The notes under the pieces: model-generated
What the model saw: the letters and a program-made list of their open reading frames with translations, nothing else
The model's database searches: none
Told to the model about the DNA's origin: nothing
Origin: Pseudomonas sp. MWU16-30317
GTDB taxonomy: Bacteria; Pseudomonadota; Gammaproteobacteria; Pseudomonadales; Pseudomonadaceae
Direction of reading: 5' to 3'
NCBI RefSeq assembly: GCF_020515695.1
Contig: NZ_JAIWJA010000009.1
Coordinates: forward strand, 62,001 to 126,000
DNA length: 64,000 nucleotides
Translations under genes and position numbers: made by a program
Shown here: positions 16,952 to 25,773 of the stretch, in pieces
Position numbering within the stretch: position 1 is the first letter of the stretch
Layout of the letters: each line of letters starts with the position of its first letter

Positions 16952-17985
16952 TCGGCCGGTAGTGACAAGCGTTGTCCGGCCATCAGCAGTGTCAGGCGTG
17001 AGAGGCTGACCCAGCTCGAGCCGGGCGCCTGGCCTTTGATCTGTGCATCGATGCGTTGCGCATCCTGCAGCAGCTGCGCCCAGCGGCTCGCCGAATAGCG
17101 TTGCAGCGCCTTGCTCATCAGCGGCTTGCGTTTGTCCCAGATTGGCGGACGCGCCTGGCTGAAGGCCTTGTCCAGCGGCACGCCCTGGCTGTACTGCAAT
17201 GCCAGGCCAGCCAGCACCCGCAACTCTCGGGCCAGGGCCCAGAGAATGACCGGTGGCTCGACCCCTTCACCGCGCAGGCCTTCGAGCATGCGCAGGGCAT
17301 GCACCGGTTCGCCGTTGAGCACGGCGTCTACCAGGCCAAACACGTCATAGCGAGCGCTATCGGCCACGGCGCCTTGCACGGTCTCGAGGCTGATCTGCTG
17401 ACCATCGGCCAGCAGCTTGAGCTTTTCGATCTCCTGGGCGGCGGCCAGCAGGTTGCCCTCGACCCTGGCGGCAATCAGCTCGATGGCATCGGGATGAGCC
17501 GCCAGGCCTGCCTGCGACAGGCGCTGCCGAATCCACTGCGGCAACTGCGCAGCATCGATGGGCCAGATCTGCACGAACTGCGTGCTTTGCCCCTCGACCA
17601 GCGCCTTGCCCCACTTGGTTTTCTGCGCACTGCCATCGAGCTTGGGCAGGCTGATCAGCAGCACGGTGTCTTCGGCCGGCCGAGCGCAATACTCGATCAG
17701 TGCCGCAGCACCCTTGTCACCCGGCTTGCCGGAGGGCAGGCGCAGCTCCAGCAAGCGTCGCTGTGCGAACAACGACAGGCTGGCGCCCGCCTGCAGCAGC
17801 GTGCCCCAATCAAAATTGGCGTCGGCGCTGAATACCTGGCGTTCGTCGAAACCTTGCTGACGTGCAGCCAGGCGAATGGCATCCGCAGCTTCCTGAGCCA
17901 GCAGCGGATCGTCGCCGCTGATAACGTAAACGGGCGCGAGGCTGCCTTGCAGGTGTTTGGCGAGTTGGGCGGGGGCGAGTTTCAT
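16948..17985 (-). CDS. holA: DNA polymerase III delta subunit
   Basis: Started at the ATG at 17985 (two codons after a TTG alternative) the protein has 345 residues, the usual HolA length. Delta is part of the clamp-loader complex and opens the beta sliding clamp. Family signs are the N-terminal MKLAPAQLAKHLQ, VYVISGDDPLLAQEAADAIR, the RRLLELRLPSGKPGDKG segment and the C-terminal region ending in LTLLMAGQRLSL. It follows lptE and leuS on the same strand, the standard leuS-lptE-holA order. Confidence 0.96.
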   Translation of the reverse strand: MKLAPAQLAKHLQGSLAPVYVISGDDPLLAQEAADAIRLAARQQGFDERQVFSADANFDWGTLLQAGASLSLFAQRRLLELRLPSGKPGDKGAAALIEYCARPAEDTVLLISLPKLDGSAQKTKWGKALVEGQSTQFVQIWPIDAAQLPQWIRQRLSQAGLAAHPDAIELIAARVEGNLLAAAQEIEKLKLLADGQQISLETVQGAVADSARYDVFGLVDAVLNGEPVHALRMLEGLRGEGVEPPVILWALARELRVLAGLALQYSQGVPLDKAFSQARPPIWDKRKPLMSKALQRYSASRWAQLLQDAQRIDAQIKGQAPGSSWVSLSRLTLLMAGQRLSLPAD

Positions 17986-18033
17986 CGGCAACGATTCGGT
18001 GGGGCGGCCTGGTTTCAGGCCGCCCCGGGCCGA

Positions 18034-18639
18034 TTACTTCGCTGGCACTTCGAGCGGCGATTGCTGCGGGGTGGCGTCTTCGAGGCGCTTGGCTTCGTCA
18101 GCAGCATCCTGCTCGGCCTTGGCGCGAGCGTCGGCTTTTTCCTGCAGCGCGTCGAGACGCTCAGGCGTCATCTGCTGCAGGCGCAGCATCAGGTTCTGCA
18201 CCAACTGGCGGCGCATCTCGCCACGTACCTGGTCAGTAGCGCTTTGCGAGCCGGCCAGGTTGCTGCCGTCGTGGGTGACGGAGCTGTTCACTTCAGCGCT
18301 GTCTTCCAGCAACACGCGCTTCTCGTGGCCGATCAGCTGATAGTTGACCGTGGTGGTCAGCTCGTATTCAGCAGAGCGCGCCGAACTGGTATAGCTGGTG
18401 GTGCGCTGGGTTTCGGCTTCGTTCACCAGATTCAACTGGTAAGGTGCACCCGCGTGAACCTTGACGCCGCTTTGCTCGAGGCTGCGAGTCAGTTCCTTGA
18501 TGGTGTAGCCATAGGCATCACGAGCGGTGACGCTGATATCGGTCAGGGCCATTTTCGTGGTGCCCGTGCCACGCAGCTGGAAACCACAGGCGCTCAGCGC
18601 GACGGCCAGACCTATCACCAGCAGATTGCGTTTGATCAT
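18034..18639 (-). CDS. lptE: LPS-assembly lipoprotein LptE
   Basis: A protein of 201 residues from the ATG at 18639, chosen because AAGGGAG precedes it and a signal peptide follows at once (LLVIGLAVALSAC, lipidated C18). LptE plugs the LptD barrel and helps deliver lipopolysaccharide to the outer leaflet of the outer membrane. The lead motif CGFQLRGTG is typical, then an alpha-beta fold (YTIKELTRSLEQSGVKV, RTTSYTSSARSAEYEL). The C-terminal 40 residues are charged and Ala/Glu-rich, common in Pseudomonas members. It lies between leuS and holA. Confidence 0.95.
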   Translation of the reverse strand: MIKRNLLVIGLAVALSACGFQLRGTGTTKMALTDISVTARDAYGYTIKELTRSLEQSGVKVHAGAPYQLNLVNEAETQRTTSYTSSARSAEYELTTTVNYQLIGHEKRVLLEDSAEVNSSVTHDGSNLAGSQSATDQVRGEMRRQLVQNLMLRLQQMTPERLDALQEKADARAKAEQDAADEAKRLEDATPQQSPLEVPAK

Positions 18640-18714
18640 TGTTGTTGCTCCCTTCAAACCTTGTGAGCCGACTCTGTGAGAGACGCCCGGAGTGGTCCCG
18701 GGCGTGCGATCCAA

Positions 18715-21321
18715 TCAGCTGGCGACGATATTGACCAATTTACCCGGCACGACGATGACCTTGCGGATCGTCAGGCCGTCGATGAAGCGCAGTACGTTTT
18801 CGTTGCTGCGCGCCTCGGCTTCGATTTCTTCACGGCTGGCGCTGGCGGGCATGTCGATCTGGCCGCGCAGCTTGCCGTTGACCTGGATCACCAGAGTGAG
18901 GGTGTCCTGCACCAGGGCGCTGTCATCCAGTACCGGCCAGCCAGCGTCTATCACCGGTTGGCTGTGGCCCAATTGATGCCACAGCTCATGGCTGATGTGC
19001 GGTGTGATCGGCGCCAACAGCAGGGTGACCGTTTCCAGGCCTTCCTGTACCAGGGCGCGATCCTGAACGCTCGCGTTCGGGGCTTTCTCCAGCACGTTCA
19101 TGAGCGTCATCACCTGAGCAATGGCGGTGTTGAATTTATGGTGCTGGCCGACGTCCTGGCTGGCCTGCTTGATGGCCAGGTGGATGGCACGGCGGACGGC
19201 CTTTTGCTCGTCGTTCAGCGCGGCGACGTCGAGCTTGGCTGGCAAGCCCTGGCTGACGTGAGCCTGGGCCAGGCGCCAGACGCGCTTGAGGAAGCGGTGT
19301 GAGCCTTCGACGCCAGAATCGGACCACTCGGCGCTCATGTCCGGCGGCGAGGCGAACATCATGAACAGGCGGCAGGTATCAGCGCCGTACTGATCGATCA
19401 TCGATTGTGGATCGACGCCGTTGTTCTTCGACTTGGCCATCTTCTCGGTACCGCCGATTTCCACCGGCAGGCCGTCAGCCTTGAGCTTGGCGCTGATCAC
19501 CTTGGCCTTGCTGTCGCGTTCGAGTTCGACGTCGGCCGGGTTGAACCAGGTGTAGGCACCGTTGGCTTCGCGACGGTAGTAGGTGTCGGCGATCACCATG
19601 CCTTGGGTCAGCAGGTTCTTGAACGGCTCGTTGGAGTTCACCAGGCCTTCGTCACGCATTAGCTTGTGGAAGAAGCGTGCATAGAGCAGGTGCAGAATGG
19701 CGTGTTCGATACCGCCGATGTATTGATCGACCGGCAACCAGTGATCGGCTGCGGATTTTTCTACCAGGCCGCCTTCATAGTGCGGCGAGGCGTAACGAGC
19801 GTAGTACCACGACGACTCCACGAAGGTGTCCATGGTGTCGGTTTCACGCTTGGCCGGTGCGCCGCATTTCGGGCAGTTGCACTCGTAGAACTCAGGCATG
19901 CGCGCCAGAGGCGAACCGGCGCCGTCCGGTACCACGTCTTCGGGCAGCACGACCGGCAGCTGGTCTTCAGGCACCGGCACGTCACCGCAGGCATCGCAGT
20001 GGATGATCGGGATCGGGCAGCCCCAGTAGCGTTGGCGGCTGATGCCCCAGTCGCGCAGCCGGAACTGGGTGCGCGAGGCACCCAGATTCTTTTTGATCAG
20101 GGCAACTTCGATGGCATCGAACGCGCCTTCGAAGTCCAGGCCGTCGAACTCGCCGGAGTTGATCAGCGTGCCGTGTTCATTGTAGGCCGCCATCCACGGT
20201 GCCGGGGTCAGGTCGCCTACGCTGGTACGCACGACGGGCTTGATCGGCAGGTTGTATTTGACCGCGAATTCGAAATCGCGCTCGTCGTGAGCCGGGACAG
20301 CCATCACGGCGCCGTCGCCGTAGTGCATCAGCACGTAGTTGGCGACCCACACCGGCAGTTTTTCACCGGTCAGCGGGTGCTCGACGAACAGCGAGGTCGG
20401 CAGGCCCTTTTTCTCCTGGGTGGCGACGTCGGCTTCGGCGACGCTGCCGCTCTTGCATTCATGGATGAACGCTTGCAACTCAGGATTGTTGAGCGCTGCC
20501 AGGGTGGCCAGCGGGTGCTCGGCGGCCACAGCCACATAAGTGGCGCCCATCAGGGTGTCGGGGCGCGTGGTGAAGACCTTCAACGTACCGGCTTCACCGA
20601 TGCTGGCCTGGTGGTACGGGAACTGCACCTCCATGCCCTTGGACTTGCCGATCCAGTTGCGCTGCATGGTCTTGACCTGTTCAGGCCAGCCCGGCAGGTC
20701 ATCGAGGCTCGACAGCAGTTCATCCGCATAGGCGGTGATCTTGAAGTAGTACATCGGGATTTCGCGTTTTTCGATCACCGCGCCGGAGCGCCAGCCGCGG
20801 CCGTCGATCACTTGCTCGTTGGCCAGGACGGTCTGGTCGACCGGGTCCCAGTTGACGGTGCCGTTCTTGCGGTAGATCACGCCTTTTTCGAACAGGCGGG
20901 TGAACAGCCACTGCTCCCAGCGGTAGTAATCGGGCTTGCAGGTGGTCACTTCGCGCGACCAATCCACCGCCAGGCCCAGGCTGCGCAGCTGGGTTTTCAT
21001 GTAGGCGATGTTTTCGTAGGTCCATTTGGCCGGCGCGACGTTGTTCTTCATCGCGGCGTTTTCCGCCGGCATGCCGAAGGCGTCCCAGCCCATGGGCTGC
21101 AGGACGTTCTTGCCAAGCATGCGCTGGTAGCGGGAGATCACGTCGCCGATGGTGTAGTTGCGCACGTGCCCCATGTGTAGCTTGCCGCTGGGGTAAGGGA
21201 ACATCGACAGGCAGTAGAAGGTCTCCTTGCCTGGCTGTTCACTGACTTCAAAGGACTTTTGCTCGTCCCAGAAGGTCTGGGCGGCGGCTTCGATTTCGCG
21301 GGGCTGATAGAGTTCGTGCAT
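18715..21321 (-). CDS. leuS: Leucyl-tRNA synthetase
   Basis: A protein of 868 residues from the ATG at 21321 (MHELYQPREIE); an upstream in-frame start would add 32 unrelated residues. It charges tRNA-Leu. The class I HIGH motif appears as KLHMGHVRNY, and the second signature as EKMAKSKNNGVDPQ, with Ala in place of the usual first Ser (KMAKS rather than KMSKS). The editing domain (CP1) is present around residues 230-410, with TTRPDTLMGATYVA and the PAHDERDFEFA stretch, and a zinc-like CNCPKCGAPAKRETDTMD segment is seen. The stop lies 75 bases before lptE. Confidence 0.97.
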   Translation of the reverse strand: MHELYQPREIEAAAQTFWDEQKSFEVSEQPGKETFYCLSMFPYPSGKLHMGHVRNYTIGDVISRYQRMLGKNVLQPMGWDAFGMPAENAAMKNNVAPAKWTYENIAYMKTQLRSLGLAVDWSREVTTCKPDYYRWEQWLFTRLFEKGVIYRKNGTVNWDPVDQTVLANEQVIDGRGWRSGAVIEKREIPMYYFKITAYADELLSSLDDLPGWPEQVKTMQRNWIGKSKGMEVQFPYHQASIGEAGTLKVFTTRPDTLMGATYVAVAAEHPLATLAALNNPELQAFIHECKSGSVAEADVATQEKKGLPTSLFVEHPLTGEKLPVWVANYVLMHYGDGAVMAVPAHDERDFEFAVKYNLPIKPVVRTSVGDLTPAPWMAAYNEHGTLINSGEFDGLDFEGAFDAIEVALIKKNLGASRTQFRLRDWGISRQRYWGCPIPIIHCDACGDVPVPEDQLPVVLPEDVVPDGAGSPLARMPEFYECNCPKCGAPAKRETDTMDTFVESSWYYARYASPHYEGGLVEKSAADHWLPVDQYIGGIEHAILHLLYARFFHKLMRDEGLVNSNEPFKNLLTQGMVIADTYYRREANGAYTWFNPADVELERDSKAKVISAKLKADGLPVEIGGTEKMAKSKNNGVDPQSMIDQYGADTCRLFMMFASPPDMSAEWSDSGVEGSHRFLKRVWRLAQAHVSQGLPAKLDVAALNDEQKAVRRAIHLAIKQASQDVGQHHKFNTAIAQVMTLMNVLEKAPNASVQDRALVQEGLETVTLLLAPITPHISHELWHQLGHSQPVIDAGWPVLDDSALVQDTLTLVIQVNGKLRGQIDMPASASREEIEAEARSNENVLRFIDGLTIRKVIVVPGKLVNIVAS

Positions 21322-21549
21322 GGCTACTTTTTGCTGAGAAATGGATGACCTTATCCAGGCTGCCAAAGAGACGCAGCGGCCGGCATTGCGGTGTCGATTA
21401 TATAAACGCCGTAGCATACATGACCCCCCCTTATTGAGGGAAACGCTGATTGCGCCGCGCCTTCCGTTGGTCGCGGCACGAGGCTGGTTTCGCAGGTGAC
21501 GCTAAGCTTGTGACTGGGGAGTCAGTCATGTCTGCAATGAGGTGAACGG

Positions 21550-21858
21550 ATGGTAGATTCGCATCTGAAAGCAATGGAGCCGGAGCTGTGTGAACGTCTT
21601 ATCGATCGTCTAGGATTGGCGCTGGATGTGGCCCGCACCGCAGTTCGACTGCGCAACGAGGAGCCTCGGGAGTTGGAGTTGCGCGGGTTGTCCCGTGCCG
21701 AATTCGATTGGATCAACGCGTACCTGCAACTCAGCGGTACCGGGGTGCACGCCGATTGCGCGGACATCGATCCCGTGCCGGTGCAACGCACTGCCAATGT
21801 GGTTTGGCTCAAGGACAAGCGCAAGCGCAAGGCGCCTCCCCGAACACGTGTTTTCTGA
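21550..21858 (+). CDS. Conserved hypothetical protein
   Basis: A protein of 102 residues with an AGGTGAACGG ribosome-binding site before its ATG. It is acidic in the first two thirds (predicted helices ELCERLIDRLGLALDVARTAVRL and ELRGLSRAEFDWINAYL) and ends in a basic tail (KDKRKRKAPPRTRV). No signal peptide or membrane segment is visible. I do not recognise a characterised family. It is divergent from leuS, with a 228-base promoter region between them, and is followed by a REP pair. Confidence 0.65.
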   Translation: MVDSHLKAMEPELCERLIDRLGLALDVARTAVRLRNEEPRELELRGLSRAEFDWINAYLQLSGTGVHADCADIDPVPVQRTANVVWLKDKRKRKAPPRTRVF

Positions 21859-21880
21859 ATGATGCGGGGCAGGGCTGACG

Positions 21881-21966
21881 GCTCTTTCGCGGGCAAGCCA
21901 TGCCCCCACAGGTGTACGACTCAATCGGCTAGCAGTCTGGGAACAAAGCTTTCCCGCGAAGAGCCG
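21881..21966. repeat. REP doublet (REPIN-like)
   Basis: Two inverted REP copies: one around CTCTTTCGCGGGCAAGCC (21883-21900) and one, in opposite orientation, around GCTTTCCCGCGAAGAGCC (21948-21965). They are separated by about 45 bases. Such pairs are typical intergenic, RAYT-mobilised repeats in Pseudomonas. No RAYT transposase gene is in the window. Confidence 0.75.
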
Positions 21967-22047
21967 GTTCAGGCGCAGCGTCCGCCAGCGGTTGTCCAAA
22001 CTTGCGCGAGCCCTTAGGCTGCCCGGCATCTTTCAGGGAGATGCCCC

Positions 22048-22812
22048 ATGCCACTTCGCTTCATCCTCAAACAACTGCTCATGCCGCCGGGGATTCTGTT
22101 CCTGCTGTTGCTGCTTGCCTGGTGCTGGCGTCGCTCCCGGCCGCGGTTGGCCACTGGCTGCTTCGTGCTTGGCCTGGGTGGCCTGTGGCTGATGAGCCTG
22201 CCGGTGGTCACGTTGCACGTAGCCCGCTGGATGGAAAGCCAGCCGCCATTGGCACTGGATCAGTGGGCCACCCTGGCGCAGCGCGCCGACGCAATCGTTA
22301 TTCTGGGGGCTGGGCGCGAGCGCGGCGATCCGGCCTGGGGCGGCGTGGATCAATCCACCGGCCTGGCGCTGGAACGCGTGCGCTTCGCCGCCCGGCTGGC
22401 CAAGGCCTCTGGCTTGCCGGTGCTGACGTCGGGTGGTTTGCACTATGGGACGCCGCCGTCAGAGGCGTGGATCATGGCGCAGTCGCTGCACGATGATTTT
22501 GGCGTCACCGCCCGCTGGCAGGAAGAAGCAAGCCGCACGACTTGGGAGAACGCTCAATTCAGTGCGCGGATGCTCAAGGCCGAGGGTATCCAGCGGGTCG
22601 TGGTGGTCACCCAGGCATGGCATATGCCGCGAGCGGTATGGAGTTTCGAGCATGCCGGATTGACCGTGGTGGCCGGTCCGGTGGGGTTCATGGGGGTGGA
22701 TCAGGACACCCCGCTGGGCGGGTGGCTGCCGGAGAGTCGAGCGTTCTGGCGCAATGCGCAGTTGCTCAACGAGGCAGTAGGGGCGGTGGGGTATCGGGTG
22801 TTCTACCGGTAG
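22048..22812 (+). CDS. YdcF/SanA/ElyC family membrane protein (DUF218)
   Basis: A protein of 254 residues with two N-terminal membrane helices (about 8-25 and 33-52), then a DUF218 domain facing the periplasm. Motifs are ADAIVILGAGRERG, RVRFAARLAKASGLPVLTSGG, EEASRTTWENAQFSARML and VVVVTQAWHMPRAVWSFEHAG. This matches the ElyC-like branch, implicated in envelope biogenesis at the undecaprenyl-carrier level, but its reaction is unknown. A GAGATGCCCC segment lies before the ATG. A REP-like GCCCCTTC hairpin (22831-22852) sits just downstream. Confidence 0.88.
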   Translation: MPLRFILKQLLMPPGILFLLLLLAWCWRRSRPRLATGCFVLGLGGLWLMSLPVVTLHVARWMESQPPLALDQWATLAQRADAIVILGAGRERGDPAWGGVDQSTGLALERVRFAARLAKASGLPVLTSGGLHYGTPPSEAWIMAQSLHDDFGVTARWQEEASRTTWENAQFSARMLKAEGIQRVVVVTQAWHMPRAVWSFEHAGLTVVAGPVGFMGVDQDTPLGGWLPESRAFWRNAQLLNEAVGAVGYRVFYR

Positions 22813-22830
22813 GTGAGCGGTTGCCGACTT

Positions 22831-22852
22831 GCCCCTTCGCCGCCGAAGGGGC
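22831..22852. repeat. Short REP-like hairpin
   Basis: GCCCCTTC and GAAGGGGC form a perfect 8-bp stem around a 6-base loop, between the convergent DUF218 and lnt genes. It is probably a REP half-site and might also act as a bidirectional transcription brake. Confidence 0.5.
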
Positions 22853-22888
22853 CGGTATGGCAAACAAAGTTGCCGTGAACTCATCCAC

Positions 22889-24415
22889 TCAAACCGTCTT
22901 CGCCATACGCGATGCCAACAGCGCCCAGCCAAACAGTGCCAGGCAGACGAACAGCATCGGCCAGGACCTCCAGCGCAGATACGGCGTCAGGCCCTCCATC
23001 GGCGTGACTTCGCCGTACATGATGCCTTGCTTGAACTGCGGGATCTGCTCGGTGATCTGCCCGTGCGGGTCGATCAGCGCCGTGACGCCATTGTTGGTGG
23101 CGCGGATCATCCAGCGGCCGGCTTCCAGTGCGCGCATCTGGGCCATCTGCAAGTGCTGCAGCGGGCCGATCGAGGTGCCGAACCAAGTGTCGTTGCTGAT
23201 GGTGAGCAACAGATCGCTGCGCGCCGACTGGCCAGCAGCGAACTCGGGATACACCACTTCATAGCAGATGAACGTCGCGATCGAATAACCCTTGGCGCGC
23301 AGCAACGTCTGATCGCTGGCGCCTCGGGCGAAGTCAGACATGGGCAGGTCGAAGAAGCTGATCAGCCCACGCAGCAGGTCCTGCAGCGGCACGTATTCAC
23401 CGAATGGCACCAGTTTTTGCTTCAGGTAGGTGCCTTCGCCCTCGCCAGTCACCGTGATGCCGTTGTAGAAGCGCCGCTCGCCGTTGGATTCCTGGCGGAT
23501 CGGTACCCCGGTGATCAGCGCTGAATTTCGCTCGGCGGCGAACTTGCCCATCATGGCCAGATAGCCCGTGGCCTGATCCAGCAGGATCGGCACGGCAGTC
23601 TCCGGCCAGATCACCAGGTCAGTGCGCCGGGCGGTGAACGTCATGTCGCGGTACAACGCCAGCTGCGCATTGACCTGCTCCGGGTCCCACTTCATTTCCT
23701 GCTCGATGTTGCCTTGCATGGCGGCGATGCTTAGTGGCGCACCAGCGGGTCGGGTCCAGGCATGGCTCTTGAGCGCCACACTTGCCGCCCAAGGCGCCAC
23801 CAGCAACACCACGCCGGCCGCCATGAAGGCTTTGCGCTGACGCAAGCGCTGCCCTGGCAGGTTGCATAGCAATGCCGCGCTCAAGGCCAGAACGAAGGAA
23901 ATCAGCCACACGCCACCCACCGGGGCCAGCCCGGCCAGCGGGCCGTCAAGCTGACTGTAGCCGGAGTACATCCACGGGAAGCCGGTCAGGAACCAACCCC
24001 GGAAGGCTTCCTGAGCCATCCACAGTGCCGCGAAGGTCAAGGCATCTGCCAGGGGGGCTTCGTTGCGCCGTAGCCAGCGCGCCCACAGCCAGGTTGGCAG
24101 GGCGAAGAACCAGGCCACTGCGGCACAGAACAACAACATCAGGAAGCCGGCCAGCAGCACCGAGGCGCCGCCGAAGTTATGGATGCTGACGTAGATCCAG
24201 CTGGTCCCGGCGCCAAAGATGCCGAAGCCGTAGCACCAGCCGCGGCCCAGCGCTTGACGCGGGGTCAGATCGCGCAAACCGAGGTACAGCATCCCTAGCG
24301 AGATCAGGGCCAATGGCCAGATATCGTAGGGCGCCAGGGCCAGGGTGGTCAGGGCGCCGGCCAGCACGGCCAGCAGGTTACCGGGCCAGCCGGGGCGGGT
24401 GATCCAGCGCATCAT
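22889..24415 (-). CDS. lnt: Apolipoprotein N-acyltransferase
   Basis: A protein of 508 residues with two consecutive ATG codons at its start and AAGGATC upstream. Lnt adds the third acyl chain to lipoproteins at the periplasmic face of the inner membrane. Five to six N-terminal membrane helices are followed by a nitrilase-like domain with the catalytic triad: Glu in WPETAVPIL, Lys in YLKQKLVPFGEY and Cys in FICYEVVYPE. A C-terminal membrane helix (about 480-500) closes the protein. It starts 12 bases after corC ends, in the miaB-ybeZ-ybeY-corC-lnt string. Confidence 0.97.
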   Translation of the reverse strand: MMRWITRPGWPGNLLAVLAGALTTLALAPYDIWPLALISLGMLYLGLRDLTPRQALGRGWCYGFGIFGAGTSWIYVSIHNFGGASVLLAGFLMLLFCAAVAWFFALPTWLWARWLRRNEAPLADALTFAALWMAQEAFRGWFLTGFPWMYSGYSQLDGPLAGLAPVGGVWLISFVLALSAALLCNLPGQRLRQRKAFMAAGVVLLVAPWAASVALKSHAWTRPAGAPLSIAAMQGNIEQEMKWDPEQVNAQLALYRDMTFTARRTDLVIWPETAVPILLDQATGYLAMMGKFAAERNSALITGVPIRQESNGERRFYNGITVTGEGEGTYLKQKLVPFGEYVPLQDLLRGLISFFDLPMSDFARGASDQTLLRAKGYSIATFICYEVVYPEFAAGQSARSDLLLTISNDTWFGTSIGPLQHLQMAQMRALEAGRWMIRATNNGVTALIDPHGQITEQIPQFKQGIMYGEVTPMEGLTPYLRWRSWPMLFVCLALFGWALLASRMAKTV

Positions 24416-24427
24416 GATCCTTAAGGG

Positions 24428-25273
24428 TCAAACCTGGCGAGAGAGAGGGGAGATACGCAGCAAGTGAATGCGGCGGCTGTCGGCATTGAGGATGCGGAAG
24501 CGATAGTCACCGATTTCGGTGGTCTCGTTGCGCTTGGGCAGATGGCCGAAGGCGCTCATGACCAGCCCGCCGACGGTATCGAATTCATCGTCGGAGAACT
24601 CGGTGTCGAAGAACTCGTTGAAGTTCTCGATCGGCGTCAGCGCCTTGATCAGGAAGTCACCGCTGGGCAGTGGCTTGATGTAGCTGTCTTCTTCGACATC
24701 GTGTTCGTCTTCGATATCGCCAACGATCTGCTCCAGCACGTCTTCAATGGTCACCAGGCCCGCCACGCCGCCGTATTCGTCGATGACGATGGCCATGTGG
24801 TTATGGTTGGCGCGGAACTCGCGCAGCAGCACGTTGAGGCGCTTTGACTCCGGCACGAACGTAGCCGGGCGCAGCAGATCCTTGATGTTGAAGGTGTCGC
24901 CGTTCTCCTTGAGGATCAACGGCAGCAAGTCTTTGGCCAGCAGCACGCCGAGGACTTCGTCGTGGCTTTCGCCAATGACTGGATAGCGCGAGTGGGCGGC
25001 GTCGATGACGGCCGGGAGGAATTCGCGAGGGGTCTGCGTGGCGCGGATGCTCATGACCTGCGAGCGCGGCACCATGATGTCGCGCACTTGCAGGTCGGCG
25101 ACCTGGATGGCGCCTTCGACGATGGTCAGCGCTTCGCTGTCCAGCAGCTTGTTCTGGTGCGCCTCGCGCAACAGCTCGAGGAGCTCTTGGCGGTTTTTCG
25201 GCTCATGGGCAAAAGCTTGGGTGAGTTTACCCAGCCAGGACTTTTGCCCGTTGCTCGATCGGTCTTCGCTCAT
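24428..25273 (-). CDS. corC: HlyC/CorC family protein (CBS and CorC_HlyC domains)
   Basis: A protein of 281 residues. Two CBS domains span about 65-190 (RDIMVPRSQVMSI, HMAIVIDEYGGVAGLVTIEDVLEQIVGDIEDEHD), followed by a CorC_HlyC domain (about 205-278). The family is tied to magnesium and cobalt efflux; the E. coli homologue YbeX also affects ribosome maturation. There are no membrane helices, so it is a cytosolic or peripheral protein. It lies between ybeY and lnt, five bases after the ybeY stop, consistent with one operon. Confidence 0.95.
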   Translation of the reverse strand: MSEDRSSNGQKSWLGKLTQAFAHEPKNRQELLELLREAHQNKLLDSEALTIVEGAIQVADLQVRDIMVPRSQVMSIRATQTPREFLPAVIDAAHSRYPVIGESHDEVLGVLLAKDLLPLILKENGDTFNIKDLLRPATFVPESKRLNVLLREFRANHNHMAIVIDEYGGVAGLVTIEDVLEQIVGDIEDEHDVEEDSYIKPLPSGDFLIKALTPIENFNEFFDTEFSDDEFDTVGGLVMSAFGHLPKRNETTEIGDYRFRILNADSRRIHLLRISPLSRQV

Positions 25274-25278
25274 GGCGC

Positions 25279-25773
25279 TTACTCGTGTTCCTTTGTCGTT
25301 GCGTGGGTAGGGAAATCGTCTTCGTCATCGGCATAAGGGTCCGGGTGACCCAATTGTGCAAGCAACGTCCGTTCCAGTGCTTCCATCTCGTCGGCTTCTT
25401 CGTCATCGATATGATCGTAGCCGAGTAAATGCAGGCAGCCATGAATCACCAGATGAGCCCAGTGGCTGTCGAGCGCCTTGCCTTGCTCTTGAGCCTCGCG
25501 TTCGACCACCTGGACACAGATGACCAGATCGCCGAGCAGCGGGATATCGAGCATGTCGTCAGGGACGTCAGCCGGGAAGGAGAGGACGTTGGTGGCGTAA
25601 TCCTTGTGCCGATAGGTATGGTTCAGCTCGCGGCCTTCGGCCTCGTCGACCAGGCGAATGGTCAACTCCGAGTCGCCTTTGCGCTGGCGCAGGGCCTGTT
25701 CGCACCATTGGCGAAAGTCGGCATCGCTGGGGCCGGCGCTCTGGCTGGCCCGTTGCAGGTCAATTTCAACCAT
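25279..25773 (-). CDS. ybeY: Endoribonuclease / rRNA maturation factor YbeY
   Basis: A protein of 164 residues from the ATG at 25773; the longer open frame upstream overlaps ybeZ and is not coding. The zinc-binding signature HLVIHGCLHLLGYDH is complete. YbeY is a single-strand endoribonuclease needed for 16S rRNA 3'-end maturation and ribosome quality control. The C-terminal tail beyond the motif is unusually acidic (DPYADDEDDFPTH). Its start overlaps the end of ybeZ by eight bases. Confidence 0.96.
   Translation of the reverse strand: MVEIDLQRASQSAGPSDADFRQWCEQALRQRKGDSELTIRLVDEAEGRELNHTYRHKDYATNVLSFPADVPDDMLDIPLLGDLVICVQVVEREAQEQGKALDSHWAHLVIHGCLHLLGYDHIDDEEADEMEALERTLLAQLGHPDPYADDEDDFPTHATTKEHE

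Noticed and set aside
19666..21180. Open frame of 504 codons on the (+) strand opposite leuS
   Set aside because: Antisense shadow of leuS, with low-complexity His/Arg/Gly-rich content and no start context.
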